Positions 18,990 to 26,672 of a stretch of DNA of 64,000 bases are shown here, piece after piece. The stretch comes from Spartobacteria bacterium UBA695. GTDB taxonomy: Bacteria; Verrucomicrobiota; Verrucomicrobiia; Chthoniobacterales; Chthoniobacteraceae. The translations under genes were made by a program, and so were the position numbers. Position 1 is the stretch's first letter. Each line of letters opens with the position of its first letter. The stretch spans positions 18,594-82,593 of the forward strand of contig DBMP01000007.1 in assembly GCA_002298145.1 (NCBI GenBank), read 5' to 3'. The notes beneath the pieces were generated by a model. The model was given only the letters and a program-made list of their open reading frames with translations, searched no databases and was not told where the DNA came from.

Positions 18990-19742
18990 CTACGCTCTGG
19001 CGGTATAGAGCGAGACGATCCCGCCCGTGAGCGGCTCGGCCGTGGGCTCTGCGAACCCGGCCTCCTCCAGCAGCGCGCTCATGGCCGCGCCGGAAGGGAA
19101 AGCCTCGATCGACTCGCCCAAATACTCGTAGGCCGAACGCTCCCCGGTAAGCCACCCGGCGATAGAGGGGAGCACATGGTGTAGGTAAGGCCGGTAAACC
19201 CAGCGAAGCGGAGGCGGCGGCACCGAAAAATCAAGAATGAGCACATGCCCGCCGGGCCGCAGCACCCGGTGCATTTCCTTGAGCGCCCCAAGGTAGGAGG
19301 CCATGTTGCGCAGGCCGAAGGCGACCGTCAGCGCGTCAAAGGCCCCGTCGCCGAACGGCAGCGCCAGCCCATCGGCGGCCGCCACGGGCCCGGCCCCTTT
19401 TTTGAGCCCCTCGCGCAGCATCGGCACGCAGAAATCCGCGCCCACGATGAGCACCTCCTCCGGCAAATACCGCCGGAGCGTCAACGCCACGTCGCCGCTG
19501 CCCGTGGCCAGGTCGAGCACGCGCCCGGGAGCCCAGCCGCGCACGATCCGCGCCGCGCGGCGTCGCCAGAGAAAGTCGCAGCCGCCGCTGAGGAGGTGAT
19601 TGGCCAGGTCGTAACGCCGGGCGATGCTCCCAAAGAGGCGCTGGATGGTTTGCGGTTCTTGCAACGGAAAAAAGAGGTGCTCCCCTGGAGCGGTTACGCC
19701 CCGGCCGCGATGTTGGCCTGCTTGCGGCGGGTCTCCAGCCAT
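18990..19742 (-). CDS. ubiE: Demethylmenaquinone methyltransferase
   Basis: A 250-residue methyltransferase that completes menaquinone (and, in some bacteria, ubiquinone) synthesis. UbiE/MenG signatures are present: RRYDLANHLLSGG, the SAM motif VLDLATGSGDVAL, FGLRNMASYLGALKEMHRVL and the C-terminal GGIVSLYTA. The first ATG lies 49 bases inside the end of the chaperone gene; a TTG at 19664 is another possible start that keeps the whole family domain. The overlap suggests co-transcription. Confidence 0.9.
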   Translation of the reverse strand: MAGDPPQAGQHRGRGVTAPGEHLFFPLQEPQTIQRLFGSIARRYDLANHLLSGGCDFLWRRRAARIVRGWAPGRVLDLATGSGDVALTLRRYLPEEVLIVGADFCVPMLREGLKKGAGPVAAADGLALPFGDGAFDALTVAFGLRNMASYLGALKEMHRVLRPGGHVLILDFSVPPPPLRWVYRPYLHHVLPSIAGWLTGERSAYEYLGESIEAFPSGAAMSALLEEAGFAEPTAEPLTGGIVSLYTARA

Positions 19743-21187
19743 TGCATAAAGACGATCATGCCCTTGCGCTCGTTGGCGGAGGCAAGGCGCTCGGCCTCGT
19801 TCTTTTTCAGCTCGGCTTCGTCCACCGGGTCGCGCTTTTCAACATGCACGATCAGCCCGCCACCGGCCACTGGCGTGAATTCGCTCAGCGCCCCGTCTGA
19901 AAGCTCCACAGCCTTGGTCAGAATTTCCTCCGCGTTGGTCAATTTTTCCGGCGGCTCGGCAGGCGAGAAGGCATCCGGCGTCTCCACCTTGAACCCGGCT
20001 TCCTTGGCGGCGACATCAAACGGTTTGCCCGCCTTCAGCGAGGCTTCCAGCTTGGCGCGGCCTTCGGCTCCCTTGGCCACCAGGGCAGAGTTGGCCCGCT
20101 CGGTCTTGATCTGCTCGATCACCTGCGGCTTGGCTTCCTCAAAGGTCAGCTGGCGGCTCGGCACCACCTTGTCGAGGTGCAGGATCGCATAGCCGTTGCC
20201 CGCCGGGAGGGCGTCGCTAAGCGGCTCGGCCTCCGTCAGTTTAAAGGCGGCAGTCGCGGCCTGCGGCACCGTTTGCAGCGCTTCGGGAGCGGCTTTCTCG
20301 GAAAATTCCGGCGTCGTCTGGACGCTCAGGCCGTATTTCTTGGCCACGTCGGCAAAAACAGCCCCTTCCTTAAGAAGATCCTGGCCGAAGTCGTTTGCGC
20401 GGTTGGCCAGGTTCTGGCGGGCGTCCAGGAGTTCCTTACCCTTGAGGGCCTTCTCGGCGTCCGTCAGGTCGAGGCGAACGAAGCTCACAACGCGCTTTTC
20501 CGGTGCGGTGTAGCTCTTTTCATGGCCTTCGTAGACTTTCTTGATCTCCTCGTCGGTCGGCGTCACCGCCGCCTTGAAGTCCTCCAGGCTCAGCCGGGCC
20601 ACGGAGGCGTGGATCTTCTGGTAGCTCTGGATGTACTGGGCCCGGTACTCAGCCGGAGTCACCTCCACCGTGCCGCCGAGCAGCTCGACGAGCTTCTTTA
20701 AGCGCAGTTGGTTACGCACGAGGGCGTCGAACCGGTCCGCGGTGAACCCGTTCGGCTTGAGCACGTTATCAATAAAGGCATTGTACTTCGCGGGGTCAAA
20801 GGTCCCGGCCGTCTGGAAGCCCGGCAGCTTCTCCACCGCCGCAACCACCTCGTTGTCGGTGGCCGTAATGCCGAGAACGGCGGCCTCATGCTCCAGCACG
20901 ATCGAGTCGATCACGTAGTTATCCGCCGCCCGCTCAGAGTAAGGGTTGCCGAGGGTCAGGCCGATCACGAGGTCGCCCAGGCCGCCATACATCGCCACGC
21001 GCATGCCGCGAGCCCGGCGCTCCAGGTCGTCCTGGCTGTAGCTGCGGTTGTAGATGCGGAAATCACGTCCAGCGGCTTGCCGCCCCTTTCCGCTGCCAGG
21101 GGTAAAGAACACTCCGAAGGCGATGATGATCACAATGGTGAGAACGATCATCAGCGGTTGCTGGTATTTTCGGAATACGTGAAGCAT
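19694..21187 (-). CDS. PpiD/SurA-like periplasmic folding factor
   Basis: A 497-residue protein with one N-terminal membrane helix (MIVLTIVIIIAFGVFF, about residues 12-28), so it is anchored with its bulk in the periplasm. The following part matches the SurA_N chaperone region, and a parvulin-like segment (HLDKVVPSRQLTFEEAKPQV) lies toward the middle. It is predicted to help outer-membrane or secreted proteins fold. It is shorter than E. coli PpiD (about 620). The start at 21187 (MLHVFRKYQ) is the one that puts the helix at the N-terminus. Confidence 0.85.
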   Translation of the reverse strand: MLHVFRKYQQPLMIVLTIVIIIAFGVFFTPGSGKGRQAAGRDFRIYNRSYSQDDLERRARGMRVAMYGGLGDLVIGLTLGNPYSERAADNYVIDSIVLEHEAAVLGITATDNEVVAAVEKLPGFQTAGTFDPAKYNAFIDNVLKPNGFTADRFDALVRNQLRLKKLVELLGGTVEVTPAEYRAQYIQSYQKIHASVARLSLEDFKAAVTPTDEEIKKVYEGHEKSYTAPEKRVVSFVRLDLTDAEKALKGKELLDARQNLANRANDFGQDLLKEGAVFADVAKKYGLSVQTTPEFSEKAAPEALQTVPQAATAAFKLTEAEPLSDALPAGNGYAILHLDKVVPSRQLTFEEAKPQVIEQIKTERANSALVAKGAEGRAKLEASLKAGKPFDVAAKEAGFKVETPDAFSPAEPPEKLTNAEEILTKAVELSDGALSEFTPVAGGGLIVHVEKRDPVDEAELKKNEAERLASANERKGMIVFMQWLETRRKQANIAAGA

Positions 21188-21255
21188 GAAAATAAAATGG
21201 GTACGGGTTGCTGTTGATTTCGGGGAGGAGATTACATAACATCTATCTCGAAAAA

Positions 21256-22023
21256 ATGAAGCTAAGATGCAGCTTATCCCTCCGGCAACGTCTTTTTGCA
21301 TTCAGTTTTAGTCTCGCCACCCTTTGTTTCCTTGGTTTTCCCGCCCTGGCGCAAGACAAAATTGTCTCCAAAGGACAGACTCAGGACGTCAAAATTCTTG
21401 GCGTCAGCGGCGCCAATGTGCAAATCCAGGTCGGTACGGGCACCATTGGCGTCCCCCTGGCCATCATCACCTCAGTGACCAAGGAGGCTCCGGCGGAGGT
21501 CGCCGAGGCCAATAAAGCCTTTGAAGCAAAGGACTACGCCAAGGCGCTCACCTTCGCCAAGGCCGTCAACGGCAAGTTCCTGGGCCTGCCGGTGGACTGG
21601 GCTCGCGAAACCGCCAGCCTCGTGGGCGACATCTACGTAGCCCAAGGCAAACTGACCGAAGCCGAGGCCGCCTACAAAGACTTCCAGCGTGCCTATCCCC
21701 GGGGCGGCAGCATCCAGGTGGATGTCGGCATGGCCCGCATCGCCTTTTCGCGCAAAAACTTCGACGAAGCCCTCGCCAAGCTGGAGCCCATCGCCGAGGC
21801 CGCGCAAAAAAACCCCTTTGAGACGGGCCCCGACGCGATCGCCTACAGCCAGGCGTTTTTCCTGCTGGGACAAATCGCCGAAGCACGCCAACAGAACGCC
21901 CCCGCCCTGGAATACTACCTGAAAACAGTGACCCTCTTTCACCGCGACGCCAACGCCGCGCGGCAGGCACAGGAACGAGCCGACTCTTTGCGCAAACAAG
22001 ATCCATCCCTTACGATTCCCTAG
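21256..22023 (+). CDS. Exported TPR protein linked to ExbB/ExbD
   Basis: A 255-residue protein with a clear signal peptide ending GFPALAQ. After a beta-rich segment (about 30-70) it has TPR-like repeats with paired helices such as ASLVGDIYVAQGKLTEAEAAY. It sits 87 bases before exbB in the same direction. TPR proteins of the YbgF/CpoB kind accompany Tol or TonB energy-transduction systems, so a role alongside the ExbB/ExbD genes is plausible but inferred. An alternative start lies 48 bases upstream. Confidence 0.75.
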   Translation: MKLRCSLSLRQRLFAFSFSLATLCFLGFPALAQDKIVSKGQTQDVKILGVSGANVQIQVGTGTIGVPLAIITSVTKEAPAEVAEANKAFEAKDYAKALTFAKAVNGKFLGLPVDWARETASLVGDIYVAQGKLTEAEAAYKDFQRAYPRGGSIQVDVGMARIAFSRKNFDEALAKLEPIAEAAQKNPFETGPDAIAYSQAFFLLGQIAEARQQNAPALEYYLKTVTLFHRDANAARQAQERADSLRKQDPSLTIP

Positions 22024-22110
22024 CCTTGCCATTTCGCTAAATTCAGCGAGCTTACCGCTCGACGAACCCATATCCTCCATCCATCCCCCTATTCCCCCAT
22101 TCCTTCCCAG

Positions 22111-23013
22111 ATGAAAACCCGTCATTGTCTCCGTTTCGGCCTTGGCCTCAGCCTGCTCCTCCTGGCATCCACCAGCTGCTTCGCCCAGGAAGCTGGCCCG
22201 CATAAGGAAACCATTTTTGAAACCATCAAGAACGGCGGCCCGCTGATCATGATCATCTGGTGCGTCATCATGGCCACCTCCGCCACGATGGTCACGCTGG
22301 TCATCCAGAACTTTGCCACCATCCGCCAGGCCAAGCTCACCCCCCCCACCCTGGTCGAGACCCTGCGCTCTATTATTAATGCAGGCAACTACCAGGAAGC
22401 CTGGGAAACCTGCAACGCCAACCAGAACTACATCGCCAACGTCCTCAAGGCAGGCCTGAGCCGCCTCGGCCGCGGCAAAGAAGCCGTCGAAGACGCCATC
22501 TCAGAGCACGGCCTGCGCGAAGCCACCATCATCCGCACCCGCAACAGCTACCTCTCCGTCATCGGAGTCGTCTCGCCGATGATCGGTCTGCTCGGCACCG
22601 TCGTCGGCATGATCGGGGCCTTCTCCGTCCTCGCCGGCTCGGGCATCTCCGATCCGCGCGCCCTCTCCGGGAAGATCGGCGAAGTGCTACTGGCCACCGC
22701 CAGCGGCCTCTTCATCGCCATCCCGGCCTTCGTCTTCTACTACATCTTCCGCAACAAAGCCCAGATGGCCATCGTCTACGCCGACGACACCGTCAACAGC
22801 CTCGTGCGCGACATTCCCTACGAGGACCTCTCCGGCGTCCAGATCGGCGAAGCCTTCAGCGCGGGCACCGGCGACGAAAAAGCCCCGAACGCCAACGAAT
22901 CGCGCAAAGTCTCCGTAGACCTCTCCACCAACTGCCCCATCTGCAACGGCGCCATCACCGCCGGACAGAACCCGTGCCCGCACTGCGGTGCCACGCTGCA
23001 ATGGCAGCAGTAA
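22111..23013 (+). CDS. exbB: ExbB/TolQ/MotA-family proton channel with C-terminal zinc ribbon
   Basis: A 300-residue inner-membrane protein. After a cleavable signal (ending CFAQ) the first TM helix is IMIIWCVIMATSATMVTLVI. The conserved channel part is SVIGVVSPMIGLLGTVVGMIG, and two more helices follow. It uses the proton-motive force to power TonB- or TolA-like proteins with its ExbD partners. The last 26 residues hold two CxxC pairs (C275/C278 and C289/C292), a zinc-ribbon tail that I do not expect in ExbB. It precedes two exbD genes. Confidence 0.9.
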   Translation: MKTRHCLRFGLGLSLLLLASTSCFAQEAGPHKETIFETIKNGGPLIMIIWCVIMATSATMVTLVIQNFATIRQAKLTPPTLVETLRSIINAGNYQEAWETCNANQNYIANVLKAGLSRLGRGKEAVEDAISEHGLREATIIRTRNSYLSVIGVVSPMIGLLGTVVGMIGAFSVLAGSGISDPRALSGKIGEVLLATASGLFIAIPAFVFYYIFRNKAQMAIVYADDTVNSLVRDIPYEDLSGVQIGEAFSAGTGDEKAPNANESRKVSVDLSTNCPICNGAITAGQNPCPHCGATLQWQQ

Positions 23014-23058
23014 CCCCGGGGGCCCCCATCCAACCTTAGCCCCCCCCTAAAGTCCCCC

Positions 23059-23553
23059 ATGCCTCGCCATAACAAAGCGAAAGCCGCGCGGGCGGCCACC
23101 CGCAACCCCGCGGAAGAGGACCCAGAATTTCAGATCGCCCCGATGATCGACATTCTGCTCGTCCTGCTCGTCTTCTTCATGTCGATCAGCTCCACGGAAG
23201 TCCTCCAAAGCAACCGCGAGATCCCGCTGGCCGTGGCCAAAGACGCCAAGCAGCCCAAGAAAAGCCCCGGCCAAGTCATCATCAACGTCCTCTGGGTCCC
23301 CATCAACAACTCCGGGCGCATCGAGATCGACAGCCAGCCCTACGAAAGCGCCGAAGCACTCATCCCCCGGCTAGTCGACGAACTGAGCAAAAACCCCATG
23401 ACCCGCGTCCTCGTCCGCGTGGACCGCACCGCGAGCTGGGGTTACGAGCGCGAAATCCTGCGCGCCGTCGGCGCCGCGGGCATCAGCAACGTCACCTTTT
23501 CCGTCGTGGACAAAAAAGGGGCCGACCAACAGGCCGCCGGTTCCCAACTTTAA
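23059..23553 (+). CDS. exbD: ExbD/TolR-family biopolymer transport protein, copy 1
   Basis: A 164-residue protein with one N-terminal membrane helix that carries the conserved Asp (IAPMIDILLVLLVFFMS) and a periplasmic domain that ends in a typical NVTFSVVDK strand. It should form the stator with ExbB. The tail is rich in Gln and Gly. It starts 45 bases after exbB. Confidence 0.92.
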   Translation: MPRHNKAKAARAATRNPAEEDPEFQIAPMIDILLVLLVFFMSISSTEVLQSNREIPLAVAKDAKQPKKSPGQVIINVLWVPINNSGRIEIDSQPYESAEALIPRLVDELSKNPMTRVLVRVDRTASWGYEREILRAVGAAGISNVTFSVVDKKGADQQAAGSQL

Positions 23554-23578
23554 CCCCCACCCCCACACCGCAAGACAT

Positions 23579-24001
23579 ATGGCATCCATCGGCAACGAAG
23601 ACGGCGACGCGGGCTTCCAGATCGCACCCATGGTGGACGTGGTCTTCGTCCTTATGCTCTTTTTCATGGCCAGCGCGGGGTCGCAAGTGGCCGAGCGCGA
23701 GCTCAACATCAACCTCCCCGGGAGCAAATCCCCCAGCGGCATGACCACCGAACTGCCGCCCACCCCGATGATGGTCGACATCACCGCCGACGGCCGCGTG
23801 CTCGTCAACGACACCATCATGGGCACCGCCACGGACAAAGACCTCGATAAACTGCGCGACCGCTTTAAAGACACCATCGTCCAGTTCGACAACAAAGACC
23901 CCGTCATCATCCGCCCCGCGCTCGAAGCCAAGCACGAGCGCGTCATGGACGTCCTCAACGCCGCCGGAGCCGCCGGGGTAAAGAACCTGACGTTCAACTA
24001 G
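23579..24001 (+). CDS. exbD: ExbD/TolR-family biopolymer transport protein, copy 2
   Basis: A 140-residue paralogue of the previous gene, with the Asp-bearing helix QIAPMVDVVFVLMLFFMA and a periplasmic domain ending KNLTFN. Two different ExbD-like subunits next to one ExbB is common in Bacteroidota and Verrucomicrobiota and suggests a heteromeric stator. It lies 25 bases after copy 1 and is the last gene of the operon. Confidence 0.92.
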   Translation: MASIGNEDGDAGFQIAPMVDVVFVLMLFFMASAGSQVAERELNINLPGSKSPSGMTTELPPTPMMVDITADGRVLVNDTIMGTATDKDLDKLRDRFKDTIVQFDNKDPVIIRPALEAKHERVMDVLNAAGAAGVKNLTFN

Positions 24002-24196
24002 CCGGGGTTGGCCGGCAAGGTCGTTAGGAGGGCTTAACAGGAGTTTTTTTGGGGGGGGCATGCTTTTTCGGATTGGGTTTTCCAAATGCCCATCCAATGC
24101 ACAGAGGATGTCAGGGTAATCCTCTTTAATCCTGCCAACCCTGCCTGAAAATTGCCGAGCCTCTCCCTCTAGCGGCTCATAGCACCAGACGCAGTA
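24002..24196. other. Convergent intergenic region
   Basis: About 195 bases, no gene. It has a T/G homopolymer tract (24046-24059). The palindromic GAGGATGTCAGGGTAATCCTC (24112-24132) is a candidate bidirectional terminator hairpin. Confidence 0.4.
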
Positions 24197-24616
24197 TTAC
24201 AGCGACCGGGGCCGAGAGAACCCGGCGGCGCTCGACAACGCCGTTGCGGCCTCGCCATTGCAGGTCCGGGGCGACTCCGCATCGCAAAGCGAATCCAGCA
24301 GCTTCACCCAATCCTTCCACGCCTCATCCGAGACAAGCGGATTGCCCGGGTGAACCCACTGCGCGGGCGTCGAGGTGCATCCAGGCGTCGCACAACGGAC
24401 CTGGAAAAGCCCCAGCCCGTCGCGTTCAAGCCGCACATCGCGTCCGCTAAAAGTCTGCTCGCATATGACACAGTGGCGGCATTCGTCCATCGAAGTCCAG
24501 GGGCGAAAACCGGGTGCCGCCCGCAAAAGTCGCCATTTTAATGCCAGATCGGCCTCCGCCGCCCCCGCGGCCCGCTGAGCCGCCTTCACCACCACCTTAC
24601 TACGTCGTTGTTTCAT
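24197..24616 (-). CDS. Small cysteine-rich (zinc-ribbon-like) protein
   Basis: 139 residues. The N-terminus is basic and Ala-rich. The middle holds CRHCVIC, then RCATPGC about 25 residues later, giving a probable four-cysteine zinc site, and a downstream segment has WVHPGNPLVSDEAWKDW. No named family recognised. It is transcribed toward the end of the ExbD operon. Its start codon lies at the edge of a 20-bp tandem duplication that repeats the ribosome-binding site. Confidence 0.7.
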   Translation of the reverse strand: MKQRRSKVVVKAAQRAAGAAEADLALKWRLLRAAPGFRPWTSMDECRHCVICEQTFSGRDVRLERDGLGLFQVRCATPGCTSTPAQWVHPGNPLVSDEAWKDWVKLLDSLCDAESPRTCNGEAATALSSAAGFSRPRSL

Positions 24617-24658
24617 ACACGCAATGTCCTTTGCTCGCTACACGCAATATCCTTTGCT
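24616..24658 (-). repeat. 20-bp tandem duplication over the ribosome-binding site
   Basis: TACACGCAATGTCCTTTGCT (24616-24635) and TACACGCAATATCCTTTGCT (24639-24658) differ at one base. On the minus strand each contains AGCAAAGGA, a Shine-Dalgarno-like sequence 10 bases before the ATG in the nearer copy. Confidence 0.7.
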
Positions 24659-24660
24659 AT

Positions 24661-24822
24661 TCCGGCGTTTCCCTGCCGGACCGACTCCCACCATGACGCG
24701 ATTGAAAGCGGCGCGCAATCAGGCCGACACTGGTTTCCCGCAAGGGGTAAACCCCTAGGCCTACGTCAAAATAACCTCAGGGATTCCCTGATCATCAGAC
24801 TAGGGGTCAGGCCGATTGCGCC
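24661..24822 (+). ncRNA. Structured leader region with alternative pairings
   Basis: Several helices fold on the plus strand. TCCGGC/GCCGGA (24661-24680) is a first hairpin. GCAATC-A-GGCC (24715-24725) pairs with GGCC-GATTGC (24810-24819), closing a large domain. Inside it CCCCTAG (24752-24758) can pair with CTAGGGG (24800-24806), or with the adjacent GGGG (24744-24747). TCAGGG/CCCTGA (24777-24791) makes an inner hairpin. This is a candidate regulatory RNA or DNA cruciform; strand and transcription are unproven. Confidence 0.4.
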
Positions 24823-24874
24823 TTGGAGTTCATAAGCATAATCTCTTGATCGAGCGAGTTTTGGGTATTCCTAC

Positions 24875-24891
24875 GAAATGAGGTTCATTTC
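24875..24891. promoter_or_regulatory. Palindromic operator-like site
   Basis: GAAATGA-GGT-TCATTTC, a perfect 7-bp inverted repeat with a 3-base spacer, in the long untranslated stretch 207 bases upstream of the NarL-type regulator. The size suits a dimeric regulator; the binding protein is unknown. Confidence 0.4.
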
Positions 24892-24951
24892 ATAAGAGTT
24901 CCCGAAAGAGTGGGGGAGCCAAGGACTTCTCTGGCATTGTGTAATCAAATG

Positions 24952-25028
24952 ACGGTAGAATGGCTACCGTGCCATACCGGGCCAGGGCAGGCACTAATCC
25001 CCCCGCTTTTTGCGGAGGGATTTTTTTT
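24952..25028 (+). ncRNA. Hairpin cluster ending in a strong terminator (candidate sRNA or attenuator)
   Basis: ACGGTAG/CTACCGT (24952-24970, 5-base loop) and GTGCC/GGCAC (24969-24994) precede a strong intrinsic terminator: AATCCC-CCGC/GCGG-GGGATT (24996-25022) with a loop of Ts, followed by eight Ts (25021-25028). It lies 70 bases before the start of the response regulator gene. A terminator here means that something is transcribed before the regulator: either a short independent RNA or a leader that attenuates it. Confidence 0.55.
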
Positions 25029-25097
25029 CAACGAAATGCCATCCGGATGGCCTGGGAAAGCCGATCCTCGCAACCAAAGACCCCTACAGCCCCAAAA

Positions 25098-25763
25098 ATG
25101 AAACCACTAGAAACGAAAGCAAAGGTCCTTATTGTTGACGATCATCCCATCGTACGCCAGGGGCTGGTGCAACTCCTGAACTGCGAACCGGATTTCATGG
25201 TGTGCGCGGAAGCCGGGAATGCCCGCAAAGCCATGGCGGCCATCGGTGAGACCAAACCCGACCTCGGCATCGTTGATATCACCCTCCAGGGGACCAACGG
25301 CATTGAGCTCATCAAAAACATCGTGGCGCAGTGGCCCGACTTCCCCGTCCTCGTGCTCTCCATGCACGACGAATCGCTCTACGCCGAACGCGCCCTGCGA
25401 GCCGGGGCCAAAGGGTACGTCATGAAACAAGAAGCCCCGGAAAAACTGACCGGCGCGCTTCGCCGCATCCTCAACGGGCAGATCTACGTCTCCGAAAAGC
25501 TGGCCGACAAAATGATGCGCAAAGCCATCGACGGCAAAGCCCTCCAGGACACCTCCCCCGTGGCCATCCTCTCCGACCGCGAGCTGGAAGTCCTGCAACT
25601 GATCGGCCAGGGCCACGGCACACGCCAGATCGCCGAGGACTTGAACCTCAGCGTCAAGACGATCGAAAGCCACCGCGCCCACATCAAAGAAAAACTCAAC
25701 CTCAAGACGGCGCCCGAAATGGTACGCTTTGCCGTCCAGTGGGTAAACCAGGGCGCGCTTTAA
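25098..25763 (+). CDS. NarL/FixJ-family response regulator
   Basis: A 221-residue two-component response regulator. The receiver domain has the acidic pair D14/D15 and the phosphoacceptor Asp60 (LGIVDITL), with Lys in YVMKQE later. The output domain is a LuxR-type helix-turn-helix (LSDRELEVLQLIGQGHGTRQ, then a second helix with KTIESHRAHIKEKL). The start at 25098 is chosen because the upstream frame overlaps a terminator. No kinase gene is nearby. Confidence 0.93.
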   Translation: MKPLETKAKVLIVDDHPIVRQGLVQLLNCEPDFMVCAEAGNARKAMAAIGETKPDLGIVDITLQGTNGIELIKNIVAQWPDFPVLVLSMHDESLYAERALRAGAKGYVMKQEAPEKLTGALRRILNGQIYVSEKLADKMMRKAIDGKALQDTSPVAILSDRELEVLQLIGQGHGTRQIAEDLNLSVKTIESHRAHIKEKLNLKTAPEMVRFAVQWVNQGAL

Positions 25764-25810
25764 AAAAAACGCTTACAAACCGGGAGACGCGGAGACGCGG
25801 AGACCAGGGC

Positions 25811-26590
25811 TTACGCCAGATCCAAGAGCGAAGCCACCTGGGCCGCCACGTCGCCCGAACGCATCAGCGACTCGCCCACGAGCAGCGCATTGACCCCGCA
25901 CGCAAAAACGCGCCGGACATCCGCGTTGGTCTTGATCCCGCTCTCGCTCACCAGCAGCGCCCCCTCGGGAGCCTGCTCACTCAAAAGTTCCGTCGCGTGC
26001 AGATCGACCTGGAACGTCGTCAAGTTCCGATTATTCACCCCGATCAACGTCGCCCCGCAGTCGGCCGCCCGGTCCATTTCCTCCACCGTGTGCACCTCCA
26101 CGAGCACATCCAGGCCCAGGTCCACCGCCGTCCGGTAGAGCCGCTCCAGCTCCGGCTGCTCCAGAGCCGCCACAATCAGGAGAACCGCATCGGCCCCCGC
26201 CACCGCCGCCTCGTAAATCTGCACCTCGTGCAAAATGAAGTCCTTGCGCAGCAGCGGCAGCGCCACCGCCCCCCGGATCTGAGCCAGGTAGCCGAGACTG
26301 CCCTGGAAAAATTTCTCATCCGTAAGCACCGAAATCGCATGCGCCCCGGCCGCCTCATACGCCCTGGCCTGCGCCACCGGGTCAAACGACTCGGCGATGA
26401 CCCCAGCGGAAGGCGACGCCTTTTTCACCTCCGCGATGAGCCCCAGCGCCTCCGGGCCGCGGTCCAGAGCCGCCTCAAAGCCCCGGTAATCATTGCGCAG
26501 CAGCGCCGCCGTACGCAGATGCTCCAGGCGGGGCAGAATCCGGGCAATCTCAAGGCGTTTCTGGTCAAGGATGGTTTGCAGGCGATTCAT
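25811..26590 (-). CDS. trpC: Indole-3-glycerol phosphate synthase
   Basis: A 259-residue TIM-barrel enzyme of tryptophan synthesis that closes the ring of CdRP to indole-3-glycerol phosphate. Signatures are LIAEVKKASPSAGVI, LLRKDFILHEVQIYEA, LLIVAAL, LIGVNNRNLTTF and LLVSESGIKT. It is separated from any other trp genes here. The start at 26590 (MNRLQTILDQ) is the family-consistent one. The 82-base gap to the next gene must hold divergent promoters. Confidence 0.95.
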   Translation of the reverse strand: MNRLQTILDQKRLEIARILPRLEHLRTAALLRNDYRGFEAALDRGPEALGLIAEVKKASPSAGVIAESFDPVAQARAYEAAGAHAISVLTDEKFFQGSLGYLAQIRGAVALPLLRKDFILHEVQIYEAAVAGADAVLLIVAALEQPELERLYRTAVDLGLDVLVEVHTVEEMDRAADCGATLIGVNNRNLTTFQVDLHATELLSEQAPEGALLVSESGIKTNADVRRVFACGVNALLVGESLMRSGDVAAQVASLLDLA

Positions 26591-26672
26591 GGGCGCATAG
26601 TAGAACATCTTCGCCCGGTTTTCACAAGTTACGGAAAGCGCCATTCCCTTTTCAAAATCAACCGAACCCACC

